DNA of 64,000 nt from Bimuria novae-zelandiae CBS 107.79 (lineage: Eukaryota > Ascomycota > Dothideomycetes > Pleosporales > Didymosphaeriaceae), in contig ML976702.1 of NCBI GenBank assembly GCA_010015655.1, positions 1-64,000 of the forward strand, read 5' to 3'. The position numbers and the translations under genes are program-made. The first letter of the stretch is position 1; every line of letters begins with the position of its first letter. The notes under the pieces are model-generated. The model was not told the origin of the DNA, did not search any database, and saw only the letters and a list, made by a program, of their open reading frames with translations. Positions 35,582-46,674 of the stretch are shown here, in pieces.

Positions 35582-36079
35582 ATAGAGTCCAAATCCAAAA
35601 TGCTGTCCAGTCGTGTAGGTGGAAGGTCGGGTAAGACAGTTCTATTTAGTATTATCTTGGACCTATATGTTACCCTAGGATAAGAAATACTGTGTGGCTA
35701 ACACCTACTTTGTACCTAGCTGTCTGGTGTATCACTCTCCATGTAGCTATCGGATCTCTTGCTCAGCTACGCAAGTCGACTGCACTCTTGCTTCTTCTCC
35801 CACATGGGTGAACAGTTTGAAGGAAGCGTCCGTTAATCGACGGTCCACCGTTCAATTTGTGCCATTTATTATGAATGTTAAGAGAATGGAATCGAATTGG
35901 CAGCCTCTGTTATCGCTCGAACCCGGTTATGAATGGCAGGGCCTGCAGACTGTCGAGACGACCATGATGTACGCAATCACGAAGGACCGTGGGGTGTACA
36001 AAGACACGCTGGCAATATACTGCACAGGTAAAAAGCAGTACTGCGAGAGGCCTGGTAATATGTCAGAGGACTAGTAGTG
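35582..36079 (+). other. MFS 3' flank with an unassigned 126-codon ORF
   Basis: Includes an open frame at 35694-36074 (126 codons) rich in Ser, Cys and Thr; its second half is hydrophilic. I recognise no family and no splice signal that would extend it. It could be a small orphan gene or a chance ORF. Confidence 0.25.
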
Positions 36080-36335
36080 GCGTGGGCGGCGTATACTAAA
36101 CTAAGTAGTAACTTTTAACCTAATTAAAGCAATCTACCTCGCTCTTATAGCGATCATAGTTGTTAATTATAATAGGTATGCCTAGTAACTTAACAACGTA
36201 ATTACTAAAGGCCTTAGCAATGATCTCCTTATTATTTTAGGTAAACTTTAAATGTCGGCGTAGCTTTATAATGTATTAATTTACTAGGTGGCGATTCTCG
36301 TTAGTAAACACTATGCTAAGACTTGACGTTAGTAC
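36080..36335 (-). mobile_element. Short gypsy integrase remnant
   Basis: An isolated 250-bp AT-rich patch in GC-balanced DNA. The minus strand reads EIIAKAFSNYVVKLLGIP followed by IIINNYDRY, matching the gypsy integrase region that precedes the second catalytic Asp (Asp changed to Asn here). In-frame stops suggest RIP. No ends recognised. Confidence 0.55.
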
Positions 36336-37433
36336 TCACGCTTAGCAATAGTACAAGAGGGCTTCCTATATGGCCTGACGCGAGCGTTTGTTTGTGTCGC
36401 CTGCACTAGTAACGATCGTCCGTCTGAGATATTGGAGGGGGCCGCAATTCCAGAAATTTCAACACTGGACGCGAAAATGAATACTGGGGTTGTATTTGCT
36501 GTGCCTCTGGAGAGTGCTGTCCGGGATGCCAGGTTTGCCGAAACCAAGACCCCGCCGCTTGGTTTGATAGCATCAGGCAAGAGCTGCTGCAAATTTTGTA
36601 ATGGGGATGCCGAGTGCTTCTCCCCATAGGAGAAAAACGTCACGATTTCTAGTGTCTCTGGTCTAGACGATAGGAGTAGTGTAGGACTTAACTGCCTACT
36701 ACTAATATTATGCGCTTCTACTACATATTTGGCGACTGAGTTGTTCCAAGATTGAACATTCATAGTCATGTTCGCGGTGAGAGCAGGAGGAGCAGAATCG
36801 GGTATGCGGTCGACGGTAGGAATTATGGATAGATGACAAGGACAGATAGATTGCGACCGGCTGAATATAACACTTGCCTAGATACACCAGCGCTCGGGTC
36901 ACCGGGCTATCGCGTTTACCATGTTCCGTATTGTGAACCAATAACTAAAAATGTATATCCCCCTCTGCCACTAGAGGTAAGCTATCTCCTATATACCCAG
37001 GCGCAAACATCCTAGATAACTGGCAAACAGCAAACAAAAGGAAAATAAGCCATCAGCTCGGTGGCAAACATCAAAAACAAACAAAAGGAAAACAAGCCAT
37101 CAGCTCAGTGGCAAACATCAAACCTCACACGTATTATCTTGGCGGCAGATGGTGAGTAGCGAATCCTCTCACATGCTCACACTATAGGCCGGGCAGGGCC
37201 GGGCCGGACCGTAGCGTCGAAACAAGTGCGGATGAGTAGCACCTTGAAGCAACTTCCTACAAGGGTAGGACGTACACAAGACAACAGCGATGACATTAGC
37301 CATATGCCATACGATTAAGGGTAGCGATACCTAATCGAAATGATACAGGACTTAGTGCTTTGTTTGATCTATCACTTGCTGATTCACCTCTTGTACTTCT
37401 TGACATCCTTAGTGTTCATTATCACGCTACCCC
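36336..37433. other. Intergenic region with unassigned ORFs
   Basis: Contains a 146-codon minus-strand open frame (36769-36329) overlapped by a 65-codon plus-strand frame, and AT-rich and host-like patches. Neither frame shows motifs I can name. The right part (37200-37433) is non-coding and likely promoter of the next gene. Confidence 0.35.
37031..37122. repeat. Tandem duplication, 47-bp period
   Basis: Two units beginning CAAACAAAAGGAAAA and ending GTGGCAAACATCAAA (37031-37075 and 37078-37122), differing at two positions, both transitions. It lies in non-coding DNA about 530 bp upstream of the nuclease-like gene. Confidence 0.85.
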
Positions 37434-37650
37434 ATGGCAATATATCTGAGTGGGAGTGAGAGGATTTTGAGTCTATGGGAAAGTCAGCAGCATGACGGGA
37501 TGTTCTTTGCCGGGGGCTTGGGTCGGCGGGTCGGCGCTTGGCACAGCGCAACCACCAATACAGTAGACGGTTGCCCCGCGGAGTCAATGGACAATAACAT
37601 CGACTCGAGGTCGACCCATCCTGTCCCGTCTCCACTTCTCCCTGCCCTCA

Positions 37651-39393
37651 ATGCATCCCATCTCAGTCGCCGCCTGGATCCGCGAATTGGAACCTCGCGC
37701 CCGCAGTCAACCATATCACTCTCCCTTGCGCACTTGCAAGCGACGGCAGCCCGACAGTCGCGAGAGCCCGCGGCCGCGCCCCCGAAAGAAGACACGCCGT
37801 GTTGTGCTGGGCGAGATGGCGGCGAACGACCAGAACATGTTCGTGCCTTCCCCGAAGAGCAACGCGTCGCGCCCGAAAAAGAGCATTGACAAGAAGCGCA
37901 TGCGCACGCCCTCGCCGTCGAAAAATCAGCGCCAATTTCCCGACGACGCGTATTCGCCCGACGATATCGACGATGCGACGCCTCGCCCGGACGGTTTCGC
38001 ACGCAGCGCATATTCCATTCCTAACCTCTCGTACAGAGAGGCTCTTACCAACGAGCCCGTCGAAGACGGCGACGACTTCGAGGCCCGTTCACCTACACGA
38101 TCGCACACACAGTCGCAATCTTCCAACCGCTCGGCCAGTCCCAAGAAGATTACTTCTCTATGGAACGTTGGAAATGGGGTGACATACATACACTTGGCGA
38201 ACACGATCGCTTCGAAACGAGAACAACTCGGTGGAAACGGGCTTGCGCTCTTGGAGAAGCTGGAGGATGTGGGCGACGGGCCTGTGGTGCCTGCGAAACT
38301 CAAACAACGGCTGGCGGAGGCGGACATGGGCAAGGTGAAGCAGCACCAGTTCGATACATCGGATGAAAGGCCAGTGGACGAACTGCTGTGGGAGCTGCGG
38401 ACCATACAGGACATTATTTCGCTGTCGCACCGGTGTTCGGTGAACCGGGACCATGAGACCGAGTGGAACAATCGCGTGCACACCAAGGTGCTGGAGCTGG
38501 CGTTGGGAAACGATGAGACGAGTGTTGGGTTCCGAAGCGTGTAAGTACTCTTCGGTCCATCCACGACTTGGGACACTCAATGAGCTTCGCTAACCAGAGT
38601 GATACCGTCCAGAACTGCAGCCAAAATCACACCGGAATATCGCCCCACACATTCGAACAGCCTCACAACTGGCAAGATCGTCGATTATGCCATTTACCTC
38701 GAGCCCTCCGGTCCCGCATGCGACATTATATCATCCCTCATCGGCATGTCGACCGATTCCATCAACCACGTTGGCTACGAGGGTCTACGTGCTCGACCTA
38801 TCGCTGTATCGATCGAGACCAAGACCGAGAGTCGGACCGTGGAGGAGGCGAAGGTACAACTAGGCGTGTGGGTGGCGGCGCAGATGGCACGGATCGAGGC
38901 ACTCGTAGGGCAGCTTGCTCCGCTTGGGGTGAAGAAGCCGGCAGCAGAGGCACGGCCTGGCCGATTGGAATCGGAGATGGTCACACGAGGTCGACGGAAA
39001 AGCCGCGGAAGAGGTGGCAGGATGTCGCGAGCGGAGCAGCCACAGACGCAGGGACCGACCCCGTCTCCCACTGTCGTGATGGTCCCGGATCCCTCTGATA
39101 TCCTCTCACAGACTGTATTTCCACTCATCGACATCCAATCCGAAGCGTGGTCGCTCTTCTTCGCCCGGGTCACGCCCTCAAACGCTCCCCACCTATCGAA
39201 TTCGGACATTCGCAAACCGATGTCGAATATTCAGATCCTTCATTCGGTTCCCTTGGGAAACACGGCGAATGCAGTGCAAACATATCGGCTGGTCAAGAGC
39301 TTAAAGGTACTAAGGGATTGGGTCGATGGAGACTTCCGCAAGTGGTGGAATGGCTTTTTGGGAGTTCGCGAGGCTGAAGCGGGCGGTGGATGA
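37651..39393 (+). CDS. PD-(D/E)XK nuclease-like domain protein
   Basis: Two exons, 37651-38540 and 38598-39393, with a 57-bp intron (GTAAGT...CCAG; a second AG two bases downstream would break the frame); 561 residues. The N-terminal 150 residues are disordered, basic and Ser/Pro-rich (SPRPRPRKKTRR could act as a nuclear signal). The C-terminal domain has the pattern of the large fungal PD-(D/E)XK-like family: ITPEYRP, VDYAIYLEP (Asp about 326), SINHVGYEGLRARPIAVSIE then TK (E-x-K about 370-372), and a helix QLGVWVAAQMARI. Asp plus ExK are consistent with the restriction-endonuclease fold core, so activity is possible but unproven. This family is expanded in Pezizomycotina and often lies near transposons; its biological role is not established. 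The frame is intact. Confidence 0.82.
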
Positions 39394-39860
39394 GGTTGCA
39401 TTGGGTAGCACTTTGTATTAAGACTTGTTGTGAAATACACCAGCGCTTCACATTACTCTTCTTATAGTGTTGCATTCTCTGGATCGTGATTTGAGACAGT
39501 GTGTTGCTCTTGCAGTGGACATCCTTCGCGCCACGAATAGGTGGATTCTTCCCAAGTTCGAACCTTGAAGGGCGAGCTGTCTGACTGCAAGCAACCCAGC
39601 GATATAGTGGCAACACCAACATAATTTTAAGGCAGGAGACATTCTAGGAGTGCTAGAGAAGCAAGACTGTAGCACTTAGAGTAATCTTAACTTCATGTGT
39701 ACCTCTGCATATACTTAAATTTATATAAAACTAAACTACCTAAAATTTGACTCGCTACAGACGGTGGCTCGCGACACAGGGATAGACCCAACACGGCATC
39801 TAACATCTTCCATCTCTCCCTCCCTCTGTATCCTTTCCCTCGGCTGTAGTCCTTTGCAAT
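39394..39860. other. Intergenic region, no gene supported
   Basis: 470 bp between the nuclease-like gene and a damaged minus-strand gene. Short ORFs on the minus strand lack conservation. A word resembling a tRNA T-loop (AAGTTCGAACCTT at 39554-39566) was examined and not supported as a tRNA. Confidence 0.45.
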
Positions 39861-40584
39861 TTAATCTGCATTTGGCAGGTTAACTGCTTTCCATTTCGTG
39901 AATTGAGCAGGGTATAAAATCCGTTGCTTTTCTGACAGATTCTCAAATGTCACATCATCTCCCAATCCAAACAGCTCGAGAAATTCTCGATGAAATTTCT
40001 CTCTCGGTGTCGTTAAACTAGAAGTTCTAGGGCCACTCTTCGGGTGAGATTCGGGTGGGGGTGTTTGAAGCTGACCTGGCATAGGAGTTTTCTGGTCGGG
40101 AGTTTGTTGACGAGAGTCTGTTGACGGAGAGTCTGTTGACGGGGCGATTGTCGGCGAGGAGTTTGCTGGCGAGGACTTGACGGTTCGACACTGGTATATC
40201 GTGATACCGAGTGTCGAGATCCCCTTACTCTCTCATCCAGCAACTCACAGAGTGGTTCAGGCCTTCCAGGCTTTCCTTTCATACAGTACTTCTCGAAATT
40301 ATTCTCAAGCCTGACCGCAGTATTGTAGAACGTGATAGACTTTTGCCAGTCATCGTTCCTTTCTAGCAAAGTTTCATTGTTGATCGAGTCTCGTGGCTGT
40401 AACCACTCTTGTTCTCTAAGTTGTAATGTGCATAGAGAGTGGGGTCGAGATAGACAAAACACCGTGTATTTGGCCGTCTGCCTTGAAAGTCTGGGTCCAA
40501 TACCTCAGCCTCTGCCTCGTGTCCGAGACCGGTTTTGGAATCCCAGTAGATACACAATATCTGAACTTTACTAAGTATCTCCAT
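39861..40584 (-). pseudogene. Unknown gene broken by two frameshifts
   Basis: Three overlapping minus-strand frames join into one plausible protein of about 240 residues. The first covers 40584 to about 40415 (start MEILSKVQILCIYWDSKTG), the second about 40425-40105, the third about 40110-39861 (end NLPNAD). The first switch lies near 40420. The second is in a run of imperfect CGTCAACAGACTCTC repeats where one copy lacks a base. The middle part encodes Gln/Arg/Thr/Pro repeats (for example QQTLRQQTL), the C-terminal part a short helical domain with FHREFLELFGLGDDVTFENL. No family recognised. It may be a pseudogene, or the indels may be assembly errors; no intron consensus explains the switches. 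Confidence 0.45.
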
Positions 40585-40679
40585 TGGAAGTTATTCTTTC
40601 CTATCTCTATGAATCTGCACAATCTTCTCTACGATGCGGTTGCTGCGTTGCGTAACATCCTAGAATACTATTAAGCATA

Positions 40680-43600
40680 GAATTATATGTTTACTAAATA
40701 AGAAGGTAAAGCTAACCGTTTAGAATATTAACTCTAAGATTATGCGATCAACCTAAAAGAAGGGAAGATGCTACCCTTTAAGCTACTATATAGTAAACCT
40801 AAAAAGGAACTCTAGTAAGAAAAGGAATTTATTAAGACAAACCTTACAAAAGGATACGTTAGACCTTTAAAGTTACTAGTAGCAAGCCCTTTTATATTTA
40901 TACTAAAGAAGAATAGATAACTATAGCCTTATATAGACTATAAGAAACTTAATATGATAACAATTAAGAATTAATACATACTACTAAATATCTTAGAACT
41001 CTAAGACTAACTCTTAAGAGTAAAGATCTTTACGATAATACATCTATAAAATAGATACTACCTTATATAAATTAAGGAAGGTAATAAGTGGAAAATAACG
41101 TTTAGAATACGCTATAGACTATTTAAATATATAATAATGCCTTTTAGACTTACTAACGCACTAGTAACCTTTTAAGCGCTTATTAATAATGTCTTGCGTA
41201 ATTATCTAGACATATTTGTTATTACCTATATAGACGACATTCCTGTCTTTTCCGAAAACGAATCAGAACACGTACCACATGTATAGACGGAACTAAAAGC
41301 ACTGGATCAGGCACACCTACGGGTTAAGCTAAAGAAATTCAAATTCTATATACGGAAACTAGAATTTCTTGGACACATTATTAGTATAGAAGGAATATAA
41401 GTAAGCCTAAATAAAATTAAATACGTAAAAAACTAGCCACGACTAAAAAAGGTAAAAGATATCTAAGAATTCTTAGGATTCTATAGATTTAATAGGGAAT
41501 TTATTAAGGACTACGCTAAAATTATAATATCTTCTTACTAACTTTATAAAGAAGGATATACTCTTTAAATGGATAGTAGAGTGTAGAATATTATTCTAAC
41601 TCTTAAAAACTATACATATTACGCCACCCATGCTAGTGCATTTTAGAAATAACAAACCTCTATAATTTAAAGCTAATGCTAGCGATCGCGCTATAGGTGC
41701 ATGTGTAAAATAATTCTAGAATAGATATTATTATCTAATAGCCTACTACTTACGGAAACTAAACAACGCGGAATTATAATATAATATAATATACATGATA
41801 AAACACTCTATGTAATTATAAAAGCACTTAAGTATTAGAGAATTTAGAGAATTTATATATATAGCTATTTAGAACTTATAATTTTTATAGATTACAGGAA
41901 CCTTTTAAAGTTTATAACTATAAAAGAACTAACACCACGTTAGGCAAAATAGGCAAAGATTATAAGATAGTATAAATTTAAGATTATACACACGCTAGGT
42001 AGAGAAATAGATAAGTAGATGCCTTAATCAGGCGTAGAGACTTGGCAGGAAATAAGATTAAGATATACTCTGCTATTTTACAACGAAACAATAAAGGATT
42101 ATTAGAACCTATAGTAAAACTTAACTTACTCCTTGTTGCCACACGAAACGTACCTAAGGAATTACAAACTAAGATTATATAATAATATTATAATAACCCT
42201 GTATATAGACAATTAGGAGTTAGAAAAACGATGGATCTTATCTAAAAGAATTACTTATTTAGAGGAATAATGGAAGGAATTATAAAATATATTTAAAAAT
42301 ATATAAGTTACTAATAAAATAAGCACGCTATACACCTTAAGGATAAAGAGATATAAGTAATCGAGATACCTACGGCACTATAGGAAGGCATTACTATAGA
42401 CTTTATAACAGGACTACCTAAGTTAAAAGACTTATGAAATGGAATAAAATATAATGCTATCTTATTAATCGTTTATTAATTTACTAAATACGTGGAATTA
42501 CTATGTTGTTAGAAAACGACTATGACTAAAGAACTAGCATTTCTTATCCTAAACTAACTTATACCACACCACGGCATTCTAAAGATAATTACTAGTAATA
42601 GAGATAAGCTCTTTACCTTAAATTACTAGATAATATTTATAGTACTTATTAGAATAAAAAGGAAATTATTAATAGCATATTATCTACAGAGAGACGGATA
42701 AATAGAACGTACGAATTAGATAATTAAAACCTACGTATCTACTGTAATAACTAGAAGAATAATTAGATTCCCCTATTACTTATAGTATAACTAGTATATA
42801 ATAACAAAGTATTAGCTGCAACTAGATACACACTATTCTATATAAACTATGAAAGACATTTATATCTCTCTAATTATTTCCTATAGCAATTAGGACGGAA
42901 GAAGTAATTAATATAGTAGAAACTATATAGAAAACACGCGAATAACTCTAAGAGAATTTTAAGAAAGCTTAATAGCAAAGTATTTCTTATATAAACGAAA
43001 AACGAAAAATGGCACCTTAGCTAAAGAAAGGGGATAAAGCATACTTACTTGTAAAGAATTTTTAAACTTAAAAGAAGAAACATAAAAAATTAGATTATAT
43101 TAAGGTTAAACGATTTTTTATTTCTAAATAAATATTACTAGTTAACTATTAATTAGAACTACCACTAGATGCAAAAATATACCTAGTATTTTATATTAAC
43201 TAATTAGAACCCGTAGACCCCGAGACACTAGTAAAGATAACTTTCTATTACTAACGTAAGGAACAAAACGAATTTAAAGTTAAATAAATACTATTGCACA
43301 TGGATTTGCCACGCACGTAGCTTATTAAATAGAAAAGATACTTATATAGCAAAAATACTTAGGAACTAGAGAACTACTTTTAAAACTACTAAAAAAGGAT
43401 TTAATAGTATTAGTATACTATTATATAGTAGAGGGGGAAGGTTTTAACTAGATTATAAACTAGTTAATTACTAAGTTATACTATACTTTAACCTTCTTAA
43501 TTACTAAAGCAACTCTAAGCCTCTACTATCTAATTATATACTTAATTACCTAGCCCTACCTAGAAGTTATCTAAGGCAGACTCTATCTATAGTAAGTTAG
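40680..43600 (+). mobile_element. Gypsy retrotransposon pol remnant
   Basis: Stop-filled, A/T-rich plus-strand sequence. Reverse transcriptase: RPLKLLVASPFIFILKK then PYIDYKKLNMITIKN (about 40860-40980), and the catalytic box TYIDDIPVFSEN (about 41224-41262) with both Asp intact. Then a KKFKFYIRKLEFLGHIIS segment, RNase H, and an integrase core with TIDFITGLPKLKDL (about 42390-42440) and RDGQIERTN (about 42700). No gag and no confident LTR were found. A purine run (AGAGGGGGAAGG) at 43430-43441 could be the polypurine tract. The right boundary is not certain; the flank at 43611 (TGTGGGGTAGTC) may be an LTR start. Confidence 0.75.
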
Positions 43601-43746
43601 CCTAACCTAGTGTGGGGTAGTCAGCTGTGGGACATGGAGTATAGGAGGCTTGGCGAAGTCCCTATACTCTATAAAGCTCGGGAGGATCATTATTATCATC
43701 AAGGTTTCAACATTCTCTTTTGTACTATCTGTCATCTAACGTGTTT

Positions 43747-43797
43747 CACCACCGAGCGGGCGGCACCACCGAGCGGGCGGCACCACCGAGCGGGCGG
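43747..43797. repeat. Three perfect 17-bp tandem repeats
   Basis: CACCACCGAGCGGGCGG occurs three times without a gap or mismatch, in a possible retroelement LTR region (43611-43840). It is very GC-rich in contrast to both flanks and shows no RIP-type change. Confidence 0.95.
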
Positions 43798-44041
43798 TTT
43801 TTACTTGGCACGACCATCTCCCTCATCTACCTAAGATGTCTTAACAACGTAACGCGATACTATCTAATTAAGAAGGTAAAATTAATCTTACTTTTAGGGC
43901 CTATTATACACGCTAAATTTAGAGCCTCTAACGCGCTACTAGTACGTTTAGTATACCTTATTTAACTTTTAAGTATTAATACTATAGACGCGCCTATTAA
44001 CCACTTACACCCCTTAATAGCTAAAAGCTTACCTTCACTAA

Positions 44042-45182
44042 AAAGAAGATAGTTATTTAATCGGGATCGCAGAGCATGACAAAAAGCGGTGGACAGTGAT
44101 GAAGGATCTGCGCGATATGCCTACTCTTGCGAGTGCCTCCAAAGACGGGACATGGCCGGAGCCACTTTCCCAGAGACTAAGTGTCGCATACGAAGTAGCA
44201 AAGACAATGGAGTATCTCCATTCCGTCGAGATCTTGGTCAAACGTCTGTCCGACCGCACAGTCGTTTTAGAAGAGGTTGACGGCATCATCACTCCACTCT
44301 TGACGAATCTCGAGAGTGCTCGCTTGTTCAAGGAGCGGACCATGGGTGATAGATACGACGTTCGTTACGAGGCCCCAGAAATCCTAAATATGGCCAAGGG
44401 ACAGCATAACATTTACACCGATATATGGAGCTTGGGAATCTTCATCTGGCAATGCGCGACTGGATCTCCCCCTTTCGGCTTCTCCGACGAGGTCCTTGAG
44501 GGATCAAGTCAAGAGGCAGCCGACATTCGCGACCGGACATCCAAAGGGGATGTTCTATGGACCCACGAAGCCCAGGACTCCGCTTCCTTGCAGGCCATTG
44601 GTCGCCTTGTTAAACGATGCTGCAACAACCGCCCAGCCATTCGACCCTCGGCGACAGAGGTCGTATACTCGATTCTCGAGATAATATCAACAAAGTCATT
44701 AGACTCGAATGACCATCCATCGATTGATGGAGATGTGGTCAAAGAGAGAGTATCCAAGGTACTTGAGTCTAAAGACACAGACTCGCAGCTCTCGAAGGAA
44801 GACAATTCCGCTCTCCGTACTCTTGCTTGCGAAGGCGATGCGACAGCGGCGTACCTGCTCGGATCCGCCATTTGGAAAGGACAAGCAGATCCGGACGATG
44901 AAGTGGAAGGCGGCCTCATTGTAGTCTCAGAACAATACCGAAGGAAGGGTAAGTACCGAGTACCATCAAATTTGTCGACCAATTACGCTGCGCCATCTAC
45001 TAACATGTACCACTACTATAGAGATGCGTGCTCATGCAGCACTCGTACACCTTGAACTCGCCTTCCAGAGTGGCATCAAGGTAGCAGCAAACGACCTCTA
45101 CGGAGTACATAAGTGGCTGAGTAACCTCTACGGAGTTAAATATGATCATGCTGTAAAACTGAAAAGTATAGCTAGACCATAA
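44042..45182 (+). pseudogene. 5'-truncated protein pseudokinase with Sel1-like tail
   Basis: Open plus-strand frame from 44042 (after a stop at 44039) to 44948, an intron 44949-45021 (GTAAGT...ATAG, 73 bp), then 45022-45182. It starts inside a protein-kinase domain: the N-lobe (glycine loop, VAIK lysine) is absent, and AT-rich repeat DNA abuts at about 44045. Kinase landmarks follow: MEYLHSVEIL, a degenerate catalytic loop without HRD, NLESARLF where DFG is expected, VRYEAPEIL (APE motif) and TDIWSLGIFIW. The C-terminal part has a helical repeat (ATAAYLLGSAIWKGQADPDD) resembling Sel1/TPR units. The loss of HRD and DFG suggests the parent was already a pseudokinase. I infer that repeat insertion removed the 5' end; the piece is probably not expressed. 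Confidence 0.6.
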
Positions 45183-45579
45183 CATTTGCACGCGGAGTTG
45201 TGGACATTCTTTGCAGCAATATAACGTAATGGTATGCGGATACTATAACGGCGCAGGCAAGACAATAGGTCCGAATGCGGCATGAATCCACTCAGAGGCA
45301 CATGGGAGTGCGTGGGGACTCAGAAACCTAGGAATTCCATTGACACCTATAGGCCTTGTACGAAAGGATATAGGAAAACTACCGGGCAAGCTATGGGAGT
45401 ACTTGACTATATACTTGAGGGAGTAGTGGTACGGCAAGGGTTCGGACCTAAGACAAGACGCGTTCGGACCTGAGACGGGACGCGTTCGGACCTGAGACGG
45501 TACGCGTTCGGATAGAGGTTCATCCGAGACGCCTTGGATGGAACGAGGTCGGTACCTCGTTACATTAGTAGAGTATAGG
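45183..45579. other. Intergenic, non-coding, with tandem repeat
   Basis: No supported gene. Composition is mixed. The 45243-45473 short ORFs on the two strands overlap each other and carry no recognised motif. Confidence 0.4.
45441..45506. repeat. Three 22-bp tandem repeats
   Basis: Units beginning TTCGGACCTGAGACGG and ending ACGCG at 45441-45462, 45463-45484 and 45485-45506; the first differs at a few positions. A partial fourth unit (TTCGGAT) follows. Non-coding. Confidence 0.9.
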
Positions 45580-46125
45580 TCCTAGACTAATTTGCGTTAG
45601 AGTTGTTCTAGGACGTATACAAATCCTGTTTCTGTAGGTTGTTTGTCTAGGTTTAGGGGTGTCTTCTTGATCTGTTCCTCCTAGCTACTTTTAATCTTTG
45701 TGACTTTTGCTAATTTAAGATAGTTATAAATAATTGTTCTGTTCTTGTCCTTTCTAAAGATTACCTCGTGCGTCTTTGTGTCTTTTGCTATGTAGTCTAG
45801 TCTTTAGCTTAGAGCGTCTGCCGCTTTGTTTTCATTGCCTTTATAGTGTCTAATGCAGAAGTAGTAGTCTGCTAACAGTTCTGCCTATTAAACCTGTCTA
45901 CGGTTTAGCTGCTTTGTTGTTATAAAGCTAGTAAGGTTCTTGTAATCTAACAAGACATTAAATTTATGCTTAGCTCCTAGTAGGTATATCGTCTAGGTTT
46001 CTAAGGCTCTTACAATTGCTAATAGCTCCTTATCGTGCACATTGTAATTCTCCTCTGCTAGAGAGAATTTTTTAGAGTAGAAGACACAGGGCCTCTATTT
46101 CCTGTCTTTGTGTTTCTAGCTAATA
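45580..46125 (-). mobile_element. Gypsy RNase H fragment
   Basis: The minus strand reads a gypsy RNase [20 protein letters not shown] then [31 protein letters not shown] and QAELLADYYF, followed by GNENKAADAL. A few stops occur at RIP-type positions. The upstream reverse transcriptase part is absent: an LTR begins at 46130 directly next to it, so this element is truncated or interrupted. Confidence 0.75.
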
Positions 46126-46129
46126 CAGG

Positions 46130-46398
46130 TGTTACGAACCAGTCGCACCATGAATGATTGGGCCTCGGACACTCACTTCTAGAGGCGCAGCAGGCGCTAG
46201 ACCCCGGTACCTCATAGTCACGTGACCCCGACGCAAGAGCTCGACCAGCTCGCGTCGAGCTCACCGAGCCAGGTCACGGGAAGGAACGGGAGCTCGACAA
46301 ACTCGTTGCGAGTCCGTCGAGCCACACGTATATATATTCAGTAGACAGAAGGCCCTTAAGGACTTCTGCGTTCAACCTTTAGTTACAACTCAATACAT
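46130..46398 (+). mobile_element. Putative gypsy 5' LTR and primer-binding site
   Basis: Starts TGTTACGAACC, a common start of fungal gypsy LTRs, contains a TATATATATTC box at about 46330, and ends near CAATACA. It is followed by TTGGTTACACC (46398-46409), which could be a tRNA-type primer-binding site (TGG start). Without a second LTR copy in the window the 3' limit is an estimate. The downstream leader fades into GC-balanced DNA before 46600. It is GC-rich and not RIP-mutated. Confidence 0.5.
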
Positions 46399-46590
46399 TG
46401 GTTACACCTCACCCTCAAGCGTATCGAACAGTATACTCTGTATCCTACCTTGAACCTCGTTCATCTAAGCCACTCGTCTCGAAAGAATAACCAAGAGTTA
46501 CTCTCGCCTCAACCCCATATACAACCGAAGGTCTTCGACCACTATGTTCTATATCCCCGCAAGAGTTTTTAACACATACCTGTAGGGTGC

Positions 46591-46603
46591 ATGGCCATAA
46601 TAG

Positions 46604-46674
<71 letters not shown>

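Noticed and set aside
36329..36769. 146-codon minus-strand ORF and overlapping plus-strand ORF resembling an enzyme fragment
   Set aside because: Both strands are open in the same stretch, and neither gives a motif sure enough to name a product.
39535..39590. Possible tRNA around AAGTTCGAACCTT
   Set aside because: A four-pair T-stem is present, but no matching acceptor stem, D-arm or anticodon arm could be laid out.
43611..43850. Gypsy 3' LTR starting TGTGGGGTAG
   Set aside because: Plausible by position and by the TATACTCTATAAAG box, but no second copy or inverted terminal bases were found, so not listed as a feature.
45441..45506. CRISPR-like array
   Set aside because: Three directly adjacent 22-bp units without spacers in a eukaryotic context; an ordinary tandem repeat.
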